Source of the DNA: Triglochin maritima
Taxonomy: Eukaryota > Streptophyta > Magnoliopsida > Alismatales > Juncaginaceae
DNA length: 64,000 bases
Direction: 5' to 3'
Assembly (NCBI GenBank): GCA_963682175.1
Contig: OY821770.1
Location: 16,398,501-16,462,500, forward strand
A program made the translations under genes and the position numbers. Within the stretch, counting starts at the first letter, position 1. Each line of letters begins with the position of its first letter. Below, piece by piece: positions 1 to 10,800 of this stretch. Under the pieces are notes generated by a model that was given only the letters and a program-made list of their open reading frames with translations, made no database searches and was not told the DNA's origin.

Positions 1-658
1 TTAATATGTCTTCTTATCCTAGTGTACTAGTTAGTGTAATGTGTAGTGAGTAAAACCACTCCCCTTTTGGGGGTGGAGATGATTATCATATATGCAATTA
101 AGGAAGGAAGGGTGTTTATTTTGAAATGTGTTGATTAATATGAATGCATGCTTGCTTGTTAGAATAGAACACTTCACTAGATGGCTTTTGCCACAAGTTT
201 TAAGACACCTCCCATGCTTGTTTAGTTTCTTAAATAACCAGCTTGTGTTTATGAATGTTAATCAAAATAGGTTAGTGATTTAATTGATGGGTTTTGCCAT
301 GATAAGTAGACACCTCCCATACATGCAAACACTACCTACACTTGTGCCTATAGAAAGATATTCTTGCCTCCTTATTATGTATGTGTAGTCACTCCACCCC
401 CTAAGGGGTCTCTCTCTTACTGATTCCTGCATAGTATCAAGTTTCTCTAGCTTAGTTGAAGTATTTGTTAATCTCTTTCTTCCGCATTTGCTTCTTCGTA
501 GTTAGCATAGTTTAGATTAGCATAAACAACTTTCTTCCCTATTTTTGTGCCACTTGATTTCTGATAAACAAGAGGCTGCTCACCTCCCTGAGGACAACCC
601 GTACTTGCCACCGCTTCATCGCGGTCGTGCACTTGCGGTTTAATTAAAACGTTCAACA
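1..658 (+). repeat. 5' LTR, left part missing from window
   Basis: Positions 1-658 match 4121-4779 nearly base for base, with a few substitutions and a one-base indel in a G run. It ends in TTCAACA, directly before the primer-binding site. The first ~48 bp of the LTR (compare 4073-4120) lie before the window. Confidence 0.93.
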
Positions 659-664
659 AGTTTT

Positions 665-682
665 TGGCGTCGTTGCCGGGGA
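665..682 (+). other. tRNA-Asp primer-binding site
   Basis: TGGCGTCGTTGCCGGGGA starts a few bases after the LTR end. It is complementary to the 3' end of plant tRNA-Asp (which ends CCCCGGCAACGGCGCCA) except for one T in place of C. Priming by tRNA-Asp is typical of Athila-type Ty3/gypsy elements, which supports the lineage call. Confidence 0.85.
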
Positions 683-1835
683 GGTGCCAGTCCAGACTCT
701 TGTTTGGACGATTCGAGTGGATTTAATTTGTGTTTTGTAGTTTTTCTTTGTTTCAGGAGACGGAGAATAGCAAGTGGAGGCTACTGGAGAAATTTCCAGA
801 CAACCTGAGCACTTCAGACCGCCAATCAGCGGTCTGGTGAGCTCTGTTCATCTTTTAATTTCTTTGTGTTGTTTCTCTAAATGATCTAGTAATCTGGGAC
901 TCAATTTGGCATGTTTTGACTTATAATTCGGTCCCAGATCAATAATCAAACCTCCTTTAAGCAACTTGGACCCTAAAACTCAAAGCAAAAGATTAGGCAT
1001 TCTTGTTGTTTAGGTCATGCATCATGTATGTGACTTAGGCATTTAGATTGTCTTTTATCTTAGCTTTATTTTCTGTTGCTGAGAGCTGGCGTGAGGTACG
1101 CACCTTCTACTCTCATTCATACATTTCATATGAACATGCATTAGTTAGTAGGAAGTGCATTGCAACAAGTGTGAGTTGAGCGTTTTGTTTGGAGAGTTGA
1201 TTGTTATATTTAGGACTCCAAAACGCTACTAAGGAGGGGTTGTCCCGTAAAAGATAAGGTGGGGGATTTCATCACCCTTTCCTTCGCCCCACAAACCACA
1301 CTAATCAAGAGCCTAATTTTTAAAATCAAGTAGACATTGGCCCTAAGGATTTCGGGTGCATTAGGAGAGTGATCCGGTCCCGACCGTCATGACCTGATCG
1401 GCGTTGCCCACTTTGTCGATAGTAGGAGAGACGAGATCCCCGGATTTTGGCTCACTTGCTGGGCTTTGTGGTCCTCGTTGTAGGGAGGTGAGGCGTGTTG
1501 AGACCTTGTGACCTCGCAGTTAGGCGTCGTCTAGCTGTAAGGACCTATAGCGACCTTAGGATTGCTTGAGCCTTGTTTGCTTGTGTGCTTCTACCTGTAC
1601 CCATCCGTCGTAGCATAAGGACTTCTTCCCTTCTCTCCTGAGTCATTCTTTCTCTCCTATGTTCCTGCATCTTCTCTTCTACGTACATTCTTTTAAAAAA
1701 AATTATGCACCTTTGTGCATGCTTTCATGGACACGAGACGAGAGTGGTCGTTTGACGAGGAGCGTTGTCAATCCGGCTTCGGTCATCGATTTCTCGACAC
1801 CTTCCTCCTCTCGTGTCGCATGAAGTCCGGGTTCA

Positions 1836-3455
1836 ATGGCTGCTAATTTCCGTGAGGAGGAGCAGTTGCTGGGCCCACCTGCTCCACCAGTGCTTCCAGT
1901 TGTCGTTCCCATACCTCTTCGTGATCGATGCTACCCGAGCCGTACAGCTCTACCCTCATGCATCGTATTGCCAGAGGCAAATGGGAACCATTTTGAGGTC
2001 AAGTCTCAGTTTATTTCCATGCTCCCTCATTCACTGGGAAAGGTGACCCTTATATCTTTCTCAGGGAATTTGAGGAGGTCTGTGCTATGTTCAAACTACA
2101 ACAACTTAGCACAGACTCCATTCATCTTAGGCTTGTCCCCTTTGCGCTTAAGGATAACACCAAGAAGTGGTTGTACAGCAACCAGGCGAATGCCTTCAGG
2201 ACTTGGGATGAGTTTCAATCTGCATTCCTCAAAAAGTATTTTCCAAATCATCGGACTCAAAAATTGAGGAACGAAATCAATTCGTTCTATCAACATGAGA
2301 CCGAATCATTTCATGCATACTTAGAGAGGTTCAATGAGCTACTATCCTCATGCCCTCACCATGGCATCGAGTTGTGGCGCCTGTGTCAGATTATCTACGA
2401 GGGTCTTCACATTCCATCCCGAACGCTCTTTGAGTCCATGTGTCAAGGAGAGTTCTTGGGAAAGGATGAAAGGGAGGCATGGGCTTTCCTAAAAGACCTC
2501 GCCGAGAAAACAGTGCAATGGGAGAGTGTGAGGGAACCACCTGCATCATCTAGTATAGGAGCGAGGATCGCGAATGCAAACTCGACTAGATCGGGTTCCG
2601 CATTTGCTGTCGATTCCACTACGGCCACCGAGGCGCGCATGGCGGCCTTAATGCGCCGTATGGATTCGATTGAGCTCCAAAACCAGCACGACGTATCTCA
2701 TGTGTCTGCATCTGGTTCAGTTCCATGTCATTTATGTGGTAGGATAGGTCATATAGGGGGTGAGTGTGCATCCATTCCTCCTGAGATGGAACATGTAAAT
2801 GTCATCTATGATAGATCCAGGAATGACCCATATTCATCATCATATAACCCTGGATGGAGGAACCACCCTAATTTTTCATGGAACCATAACAATGCCTCAG
2901 GTGGTCCTTCAAACTTTTCTCGACCACCTAACCGACCACACTACCCTCCCATGCATTCACAGTCTCATCAGCCACCCCAAAGTCAGAATACCAACCAACC
3001 AGGTTTCCCAAATTCAAACAACTTGGAAACCCGGTTTAATTCGCTAGAGAACTTAACTCGTGGACTTGAGAACTCTGTCAAAAACTTTATGTCGTCCACG
3101 AGTCAAGTTCTTACTTCGAATCAGCAGACCAACAAAATCTCTCGAGCTTCAGATGGGTCAGTTGGCTCAGTCTGTACATGAGAGAGAGAGAGAGGGAGCC
3201 TGCCTAGCCAACCTGTGGCTAACCCCCGTGCTCAACAGCACTCGAACATGCAAAATGCAAGTTCAAGACCACAGGGGGGCAAGTGAATGACGTGGAAGAA
3301 CCTGTGGGCCATGTTAATGCCATTGTGACCCTGAGAAATGGGAAGCAGGTCAACAACCACGTATCCTTGCCAGAAAATCCATCTGTGCCGCCCCCTTGTG
3401 GAAATTATGGTGAGAAAGAGGCCGAGGGTGAGAGTAATACACCAAAGCCTAGGGG
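1836..3455 (+). pseudogene. Retrotransposon gag, frameshifted
   Basis: A gag-like product begins at the ATG at 1836 (MAANFREEE...). It loses frame near 2030 and continues in the frame of 2087-3181. That frame carries the retrotransposon Gag domain (about 2090-2420; key stretches KKWLYSN, WDEFQSAFLKKYF and SCPHHGIE) and a CCHC zinc knuckle C-x2-C-x4-H-x4-C at about 2728-2770. Stops and further shifts near 3181-3290 break the C-terminal part, where the reading continues in other frames up to a VNAI-x-LRNGK motif. In an intact element Gag would form the cytoplasmic particle that packages the element RNA. This copy cannot make it without repair. A spliced or recoded product is unlikely, because more than one lesion is present. 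Confidence 0.85.
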
Positions 3456-3461
3456 AGAGCA

Positions 3462-3650
3462 AAATCCGGTCCGGTCCGGGTTTTGGGACCGGACCGGACC
3501 TATCGGTCCGGGTCGGTCCAGACAGAACACGGATCTGGTCCGGGTTTCGGCTCGGAGATTTTTCAAATTTCGGTTTCCGGTCCGGTCTGGACCGAACCCG
3601 ATCAAACCCGATAAAAACCGGACCAAACCGAATACTATTACAACTTACAA
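3462..3650. repeat. GGTCCGG/CCGGACC-rich insert
   Basis: This stretch is built from overlapping GGTCCGG and CCGGACC motifs and ends in A-rich CCGAACCCGATC-like sequence. It interrupts the expected gag-to-pol continuation. It resembles subterminal regions of small plant DNA transposons, but no paired terminus or target duplication was found. Confidence 0.4.
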
Positions 3651-3709
3651 AATATCTAAGATCTAACCTGTGCTAACCCTAACCCCTCCGTGGTTCCGCC
3701 GACAGACAA

Positions 3710-4070
3710 CCCCCCCCCCCCCCCCCCCCCCCGCGGTTCCTCCAGCGATCGTCCAACGATCCCCTCCTCCGTCTTCCCCGTTCCTTTGACGATCTCCTCC
3801 TCCAACCATCCTCTTCCCATTTCCTCCAGCGATCCTCTTCCAGTCTTCCCCGTTCCTTCGACGATCTCCTCCTCCAACCATCCTCTTCCCCCTTCCTCCA
3901 GCGATCCTCTTCCGGTCTTCCACGTTCCTCCGACGATCTCCTCCTCCAACCATCCTCTTCCACGTTCCTCCAGCGATCCTCTTCCGGTCTTCCCCGTTCC
4001 TCCGACGATCTCCTCGTCCAACTATCCTCTTCGACGTTCCTCCAGCGATCCTCTTCCTCGTTCCTCGTTT
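3710..4070. repeat. 23-C homopolymer followed by CT-rich minisatellite
   Basis: A run of 23 C residues (3710-3732) precedes roughly four copies of an ~80-bp unit built on CTCCAGCGATCCTCTTCC and GTTCCTCCGACGATCTCC. Long open frames on both strands here are by-products of the repeat and are not called as genes. The position just before the 3' LTR is where a purine-rich tract is expected, yet the plus strand is pyrimidine-rich. Confidence 0.85.
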
Positions 4071-4072
4071 AA

Positions 4073-4779
4073 TGTTGATGCATGTTTTAGTTTAATTGTC
4101 TTTTATTAAATCTAGCTTAGTTAATATGTCTTCTTATCCTAGTGTACTAGTTAGTGTAATGTGTAGTGAGTAAAACCACTCCCCTTTTGGGGGGTGGAGA
4201 TGATTATCATATATGCAATTAAGGAAGGAAGGGTGTTTATTTTGAAATGTGTTGATTAATATGAATGCATGCTTGCTTGTTAGAATAGAACACTTCACTA
4301 GATGGCTTTTGCCACAAGTTTTAAGACACCTCCCATGCTTGTTTAGTTTCTTAAATAACCAGCTTGTGTTTATGAATGTTAATCAAAATAGGTTAGTGAT
4401 TTAATTGATGGGTTTTGCCATGATAAGTAGACACCTCCCATACATGCAAACACTACCTACACTTGTGCCTATAGAAAGATATTCTTGCCTCCTTATTATG
4501 TATGTGTAGTCACTCCACCCCCTAAGGGGTCTCTCTCTTACTGATTCCTGCATAGTATCAAGTTTCTCTAGCTTAGTTGAAGTATTTGTTAATCTCTTTC
4601 TTCCGCATTTACTTCTTCGTAGTTAGCATAGTTTAGATTAGCATAAACAACTTTCTTTCCTATTTTTGTGCCACTTAATTTCTGATAAACAAGAGGTTGC
4701 TCACCTCCCTGAGGACGACCCGTACTTGCCACCGCTTCATCGCAGTCGTGCACTTGCGGTTTAATTAAAACGTTCAACA
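4073..4779 (+). repeat. 3' LTR, complete (707 bp)
   Basis: It begins TGTTGA and ends TCAACA, a perfect 6-bp terminal inverted repeat of the TG...CA type. Positions 4121-4779 align with 1-658. The element interrupts another LTR that resumes at 4780. Confidence 0.92.
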
Positions 4780-6413
4780 GACGACTGAGATGTGTTGGGA
4801 GAATAGTATATATAAGGTTGGTTTTTATCTCTCACTACTCACTCGTCTCTCTCGCTCTCTCTCTCTCGCTCACATCTCTCTTCCTTAGGCGAGCCAGAAG
4901 CTCCGTTTTGGTGTGGTTTTGGCGAGACCGGAGTCGAGGTGATAGAGTTCGAGGAATTCGCCGGAGAGGAAGAGATTTGCGAGGAAACGCTCGTGTGATT
5001 CTTCAAAGGCTTATTCAAGTCTTAAAGGTATGTCAAGTTTTACTTTGATGCTCACATATGCTTTCGTGAGTGTTGGAGTGGTCGACGATAGGCCGGAAGG
5101 CTCGTCGGACTAATGCAGCAAAGCTCAGCACTGGAACGGTCGACCGTTCCTGTGGTTCGGTCGGTCGTAGTATATTTTGGGAGGTATCTCTCGCACCTGT
5201 CGAACGTTACCCTTGGGTGGTCGACCGGTTGTGCATTTTGAGCGAGAAGATGGAAACTCTGGGTGTTTTCGGTCGAACAGGTCCCTTTTGCCGTTCGACC
5301 GAAAGCACTGTCGTAGGTCGGTTGGGGGCGTTAACTATCCAAACCGACCGTCAGTTTGACTCATCTGACTGATGACTAAGTTAACTTAAAGTTTGTTCAA
5401 CCGTTGTTGTTTCGGTCAACCTGGTAGTTTCCGGTCGACCGTGGGCATTATTTGTGTTTGATCGATGGTGCTTGTTTGAGCAAGAAGAGGATTTTACTGG
5501 ATGTTTGCGGTCGAACGGGTCTCATTTGCCATTCGACCGGTTGGTGGGTTTTTCGGTTGGACTAGTCCTCCGGAAGGGGATTTGGTCGACCGAAATGGTG
5601 GTTTCGTCCGACTGATTATGGTCAGTTGTGCATCGGTTGCATGAGTTGTTGGGGTGTTGAGTTGTGTGTTGATCTGCCTCAAGGGCAACGGGTCCCTGAC
5701 CTTTTTGGGGCGACGGTACGGACATTCCGGCCTGAGAGAAAGATCGTGGTTGTGGCTTTTGGGAGCGGGTGCCTTGTGTGCACGTGTTGTTGTGGGGTTG
5801 GGGTGAGAGGACCATTGAGACCCGTGGCCGATGGTTTTCCGGTTGTCCCTTGTGTGCACGTGTGATTTGTGACCGATGGTTTTCCGGTTGTGTCTTGTGT
5901 GCACGTGTGATTTGTTGGCCGATGGTTTTTTCCAGCGATGCCTTGTGTGCACGTGTGATTGTGGGGTTGGGGTGAGCAGACCCTTGAGACTCGTGTGGTG
6001 GCGTCGACTGTGGTGGGGAGAGAGATCCCGAGAACTCAGTTGGACGGTGACTGTTGTGTTATATTGCATTTTCATATCATGTCTCATATTTTTCATTTCA
6101 TATTTGTAGGAGTTTTGCATACGGGGTTTCCCTATGGGAAACTCAGGCATAGTTTTTGGTTGTATTTCATATCGTAAGCATCTTTAGGAGATGGTGACTG
6201 AGGGCGAGAGTACCTGGACCGGATCATGTCTTCTGTAGTTTTGAGGTTGATGATTACACTTGTATATATTGTATATCTTTTGTTGTTGTAATCATCTTTA
6301 GACTCATGTATCATACGATGCACCACTTTATATATATTATATGTGGTTTTGGTAACGACCCCGGTGTTTGATTCTTATATCTTTTAAAAGTTTAAATTTT
6401 TCGTGACGTTACA
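4780..6413 (+). repeat. Chromovirus-like (Tekay/Del type) LTR, right part
   Basis: A TATATATAAGG box at about 4806-4816, a CT-rich leader, a long GC-richer body and an end of the form GTAACGACCCC...GTGACGTTACA (6413) fit LTRs of Tekay/Del chromoviruses. The left part lies before the inserted gag-only element, outside the window. No primer-binding site follows the end, so this is a 3' LTR or a solo LTR. Positions 5085-5600 hold many GGTCGACCG-type palindromes. An LTR with the same kind of ends lies on the minus strand at 27310-28455. Confidence 0.6.
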
Positions 6414-7814
6414 ATAACTCCTAATGTAAAAAAGACCTTTAGGTGTCAATTAGATGAAGGGGCCCCTTAGATAAAAGTAACTATATTTAATGGAAAAATA
6501 ACAACACAGTATGATATTTCATGAAGATATGATCGATAACTTCTAGCGTAAAAACATTTAAGTTGTAGGTAACACGAAGGTAAAAAAATCAAAAGTGTAA
6601 GCTCAAAACCTTATTTTCCACGTACAACTTGACTTTTACTCTAGGTTGACAGATTTACTTTTTGGACTTAACTTGTGTTGAAGCAAACTTTGCAAATTTT
6701 GACTACCTAAACGGTTAATTTATTTAACCGAACCTGAATTTTGGGGTTGTGATTTCATAGCGTTCTTTAGCAGCTGTAGTACTGCCGCCGCTTTGAACGG
6801 AAGTGATCACCATCATCGTTGAGAATTTTCAGTGAAGAATTTAAAACTTGGAATTGGGAAGAAGACACTTTTGTACATGACAAGAAAGAAGCTGAGAGCA
6901 CCCACAACAATGACCTAGGTCATCCACTTCTTCTTTCTTCTTTCTCTCCCTACCACGTCATCATAACACAACCTCATATCTCTCCCTCATTATACACTCT
7001 TTAACCATGACATAGATCATCCCACTCTCTTTCCTCCACATCATTAATTTTCTTCTCAACTTTTATTTTATTCCAAAATCATCTATATTTACCAAAAACA
7101 TTAATAATCTATTTATTTTCAAATTGCATATACTTTATTTATTTACTAAATTATTCTAATTTTCAGTATAATAAATTATTCTAATTTTTTTAAAATAAAA
7201 TTTAATAAATGTTCAACTGTTTACAAAATAATACCCCAAATCATAACCTACCCCGACCGATTTTGAAAACTACAACTAGTGGTTTTATTTATCAAAATAT
7301 AAAGCCCTAATTATTAAAACAAATACCAAAACAAAAAATCAAAACAAAACAAAACAAAACAAAAAACCCGACCATGTCACTCGACCGACATGGTCGTCGA
7401 CCCAGTCGTCCCACGACCGGGTCTTTCGGGGCGACAACCGTAGACGACCAGGTCATCCTCAGTGTCTAGGGGTCATCCGGAGCAGATGACCCTGCTAAGG
7501 ATGGCCTGATGACAATACTGTTCTGAATTTTACATTTTCAGTTCACGACAGAAAATCACATCCCCTGAGTTTTCAATTATTTCCAAACAGCTAAAATAAA
7601 TAACTATTACATCAAATAAATAAGAAAAAAATCCAAAGACTTGAAGTACACAATAAAAACACAACCTAAAAAATATGCAATTGCGTCTTTACTTTCAAAT
7701 CAGATATTAGTTTCGATGTGGTCACGGAACTTAACTTGCAGTTCCAATCACCGCAAGGTCCTTGAGTTGGGAAGGATTCAAACCGACCATAGTATCACAA
7801 AGAATCTTACTTTT
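6414..7814. other. Intergenic DNA between LTR and APS; possible MITE
   Basis: No supported gene. A segment from about 6893 (GCACCCACAACAATGACC) to about 7510 (AAGGATGGCC) has an AT-rich core and weakly inverted ends with GGTCATCC-type motifs, as in some plant MITEs, but terminal matching is only partial. The last ~250 bp are probably the APS 3' untranslated and downstream region; no polyadenylation signal was assigned. Confidence 0.4.
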
Positions 7815-10800
7815 TTATGCCGCCATAGTTGCCTGCTGCTGTCCGGATTCTTCTGCTTGCAAGCTTTTGTAGTAGTTAACTAGGACTTCCCACCCACCAG
7901 GGCACATGAAGCCATCAGGAGGATTTTCTCCACTTCTAGCAAATCCTCGCATCTATCAATGTTAAATGTTAAATAATTTACTTATGCTACTTAAAAACAA
8001 TGCTAAGTTGTTATTTGCTTGGGTGTTACCAAGAAACAACTAAATTGGCTTTATACCAACTGATTCTGACTATTTGGTCTAATGACATAGCAAAATCAAA
8101 CTATTTATCTTAATGGCATAGGAAAACAAAATATTTATCTTTATGTCATTCCGTCGGTAAGCCGTTAACGTCCGTTAAGTATATATTAATATTTAATGGA
8201 ATTTTTGCAAAATACCCTGATTAAACCAAAAATTCATAAAATTCATTATATGTGTTGTAAAAAATACAAAAATTAAAAAACAAATTTATTTATACTCTCA
8301 TCTCTATCTTTCAACTTTCATTTCTTCTTTTCTCTTACTGAACTTAATGACTCGATTACTAAAGTAATGAAATTCGATAAAAAAAAATCTAAAAATTATT
8401 TATTTTTATTTATCTTATTTCAGATTCATGATTTTTAATATTTTAGTACAATAATCTGATAATTGATAAAAGAATTTTTATACAAAAAAATTAATATTTT
8501 TAGACAAATGATTTTTTTAATAAAAATAATTAATTATTTTGTATTTTTAAAATTAAAAAATTATCGAATTTTATTAGTTTAGTAATATAGTCATTAAGTT
8601 TAGTGAGAGACAAAAGAAACGAAAGTTGAAAGATAGAGATGAGAGAATATAAATAAAAAATTTGAGTAAATGTTTGTAATTTTTACAACACATATAATGA
8701 ATTTTATGAATTTTTGGTTTATTCAGGGTGATTCTGCAAAATTTCCATTAAATATTAATATACTTAACGGACATTAACGGAAAAGTTAACGGTTAAACGA
8801 CGGAATGACATAAAGATAAATATTTTGTTTTCCCATGGTATTAAGATAAATAGTTTGATTTTGCTATGGCATTATACCAAATGGTCAGAATCAGATGGCA
8901 TAAAGTCAATTTAGTTGTTTCTTGATGGCACCCAAACAAACAACCCTAAAAGGTAACTCACAAAATTTATGTACCTTGGTTCCAGAGATGAAAAGAAAAT
9001 CCTTAGCACGCGAGGGATCGAAAAATGCCATCTTCTTTTCCACTGTATCATATGCTGCGACCTGTCCAGTATAGATTAAAAAAAATTAACCTAACCAATC
9101 GATGAGAATCATCATGTACGTAAAGAAGGTTGCTTAGTAAGTTGGGTGCTAACAACGTAGTAACATCACTCATTTTTACTGCAGCAACTTTGTCCTCATA
9201 TCTTAAGATTTAAGAATGGTGAGATACTGTGTGGATTATAATTTTGATCTTTTTAATTAAGATAACACCTTGATAATAATCAATCTAGCCTCCACATAAT
9301 TGATCAAAGGAGTGATGCATTTTTTAGATTTTTCGTAGTAGCCTTCATAGAAATGTGTTCCAAGGACCCAAAAAAAGTCAACTATTCATACAACTTGGAT
9401 AGATTTTAAAAAAAAGTTTCACATATAACTACATACTTTTTTCTTGTTTAAAAAATATAAACATAGTTTATGATCCTTTTTCAGTAATTTATTCCACTAA
9501 TTGTAATTGGATTGTGTGCCTCAAGCAGATTATGGAGAATCTCATAACGATTTGAGAAAAGAAACAGAACAGTGTAGCAGCTAGAATATCATGAAACTTA
9601 CCCTGAATGGTAAAATATTCAATTTCTCCAAACCAGGAGCCATGCTCAGGACCTTTTTACCATGATCTGGGTCATAGAGGTCTCTTTTCTCGGTTGGATG
9701 ACCCATTCCAGCGGGATCACGACCAACAATGTAAAAGTTAGCTCCTGCATTGATTCGTGCCTTGGCATGCCATTGCACTTCAGTTGGCCCAGCATAATGC
9801 ATTGGTGAAGGGAATATTGCCACAATAGTAGTCTCAGGATCAAGGATGCCATCTTCTAGAACCTGAGTGGTTAAAATTATATTAGATGTGCGTAGTCAAG
9901 CTTGTAAAATCTATAGAATGACTTTCACATATTTGAGAAAGAAATCCATCCAACGAATAATGAGTTATTGACCTTGCTGTGTTGTTCCATCCTAACATCC
10001 AGAGGTACATCATCTGCTTTCGTAAAACCACCCAATGGATGAAGCAACAACAGTGGATTTTTGTAACCCATATCCAATAGACGCTTTCTTGTATCATTCA
10101 TCAACAGTGCATGACCATTGTGAACTGGATTTCTCAACTGGAACGCAAATACTGCATCAGCACCACGTCTATCAAACTCATCCCGAAGTTGTCGAGGAGA
10201 GAGCCTGTAGTGATCAAGGCCGTCATTATACTTGATAGGTTCCAGCACTTCCAGATCCCCACCTATTAGCCAGTTTCCAGCCTCACTTATTACCTCTTCA
10301 ACATAAGGTAATCCAGGAGCAGTTGTTCCCCATGTTCTGCCAATTCTCTCTTCTTTGTTATGCTTGAAGATTTGAACACTGAGGAGAAAGACATGCACTT
10401 GATCAAGAGAAACTTGACAAAAAGTATAAATGGACGTCAAACTTTAAGTCAGAATAACAACATTCGGGAGTAATAATCACAAATTACAACATCCACTACA
10501 GAAGTTCGTTCCAATTAGTGCCACATCAGATACAATGTAAGACAAACTAAACCCCGTGAAGCCAACATTACACGAAAAACCACTGTAGTGGCAATCAAGC
10601 ATGACATCTCAAGTACAACTCAAGAGATCATGATTAACCAAATGCGCATTGACCGTCATCTTCCCAAATAGCAAATTGTGACCAGTTAATCAACAAGCAT
10701 AGACACATGCAATGAAACCAATGCTAAATTAAGGACGATACTTAAGGAAGCAATTGCTATGCAACCATGGTATAAAAGCTTGACTACATACTACAGCTTT

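Larger units (their letters stand above)
1..4779 (+). mobile_element. gag-only LTR retrotransposon (TR-GAG-like, Athila/Tat lineage)
   Basis: Two direct repeats (1-658 and 4073-4779) flank an internal region with a tRNA-Asp primer site and a gag-like reading frame but no protease, reverse transcriptase, RNase H or integrase. The 5' LTR begins outside the window. The 3' LTR is complete, 707 bp, with ends TGTTGA...TCAACA. After gag there is a VNAIVTLRNGKQ-like stretch (about 3310-3350), resembling the conserved segment just before protease in Athila/Tat elements. The sequence then passes directly into GC-rich filler and the 3' LTR. It fits the gag-only non-autonomous class known as TR-GAG, although a pol deletion in a single copy would look the same. 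The sequence after the 3' LTR is GACGA; the matching 5' target duplication would lie outside the window. Confidence 0.85.

Noticed and set aside
3656..4109. Gly/Arg/Glu- and Pro/Ser-rich open frames on both strands
   Set aside because: By-products of the CT minisatellite and the C homopolymer.
5494..6177. Several 70-218 codon frames on both strands
   Set aside because: They lie in a GC-richer LTR and show no domain, splice pattern or codon bias.
4780..6413. 5' LTR of a complete chromovirus
   Set aside because: No primer-binding site or gag follows 6413; only LTR sequence is supported.
8008..8947. Clean target duplication for the APS intron hairpin element
   Set aside because: Only CTAA was shared next to the arms; too short to claim.
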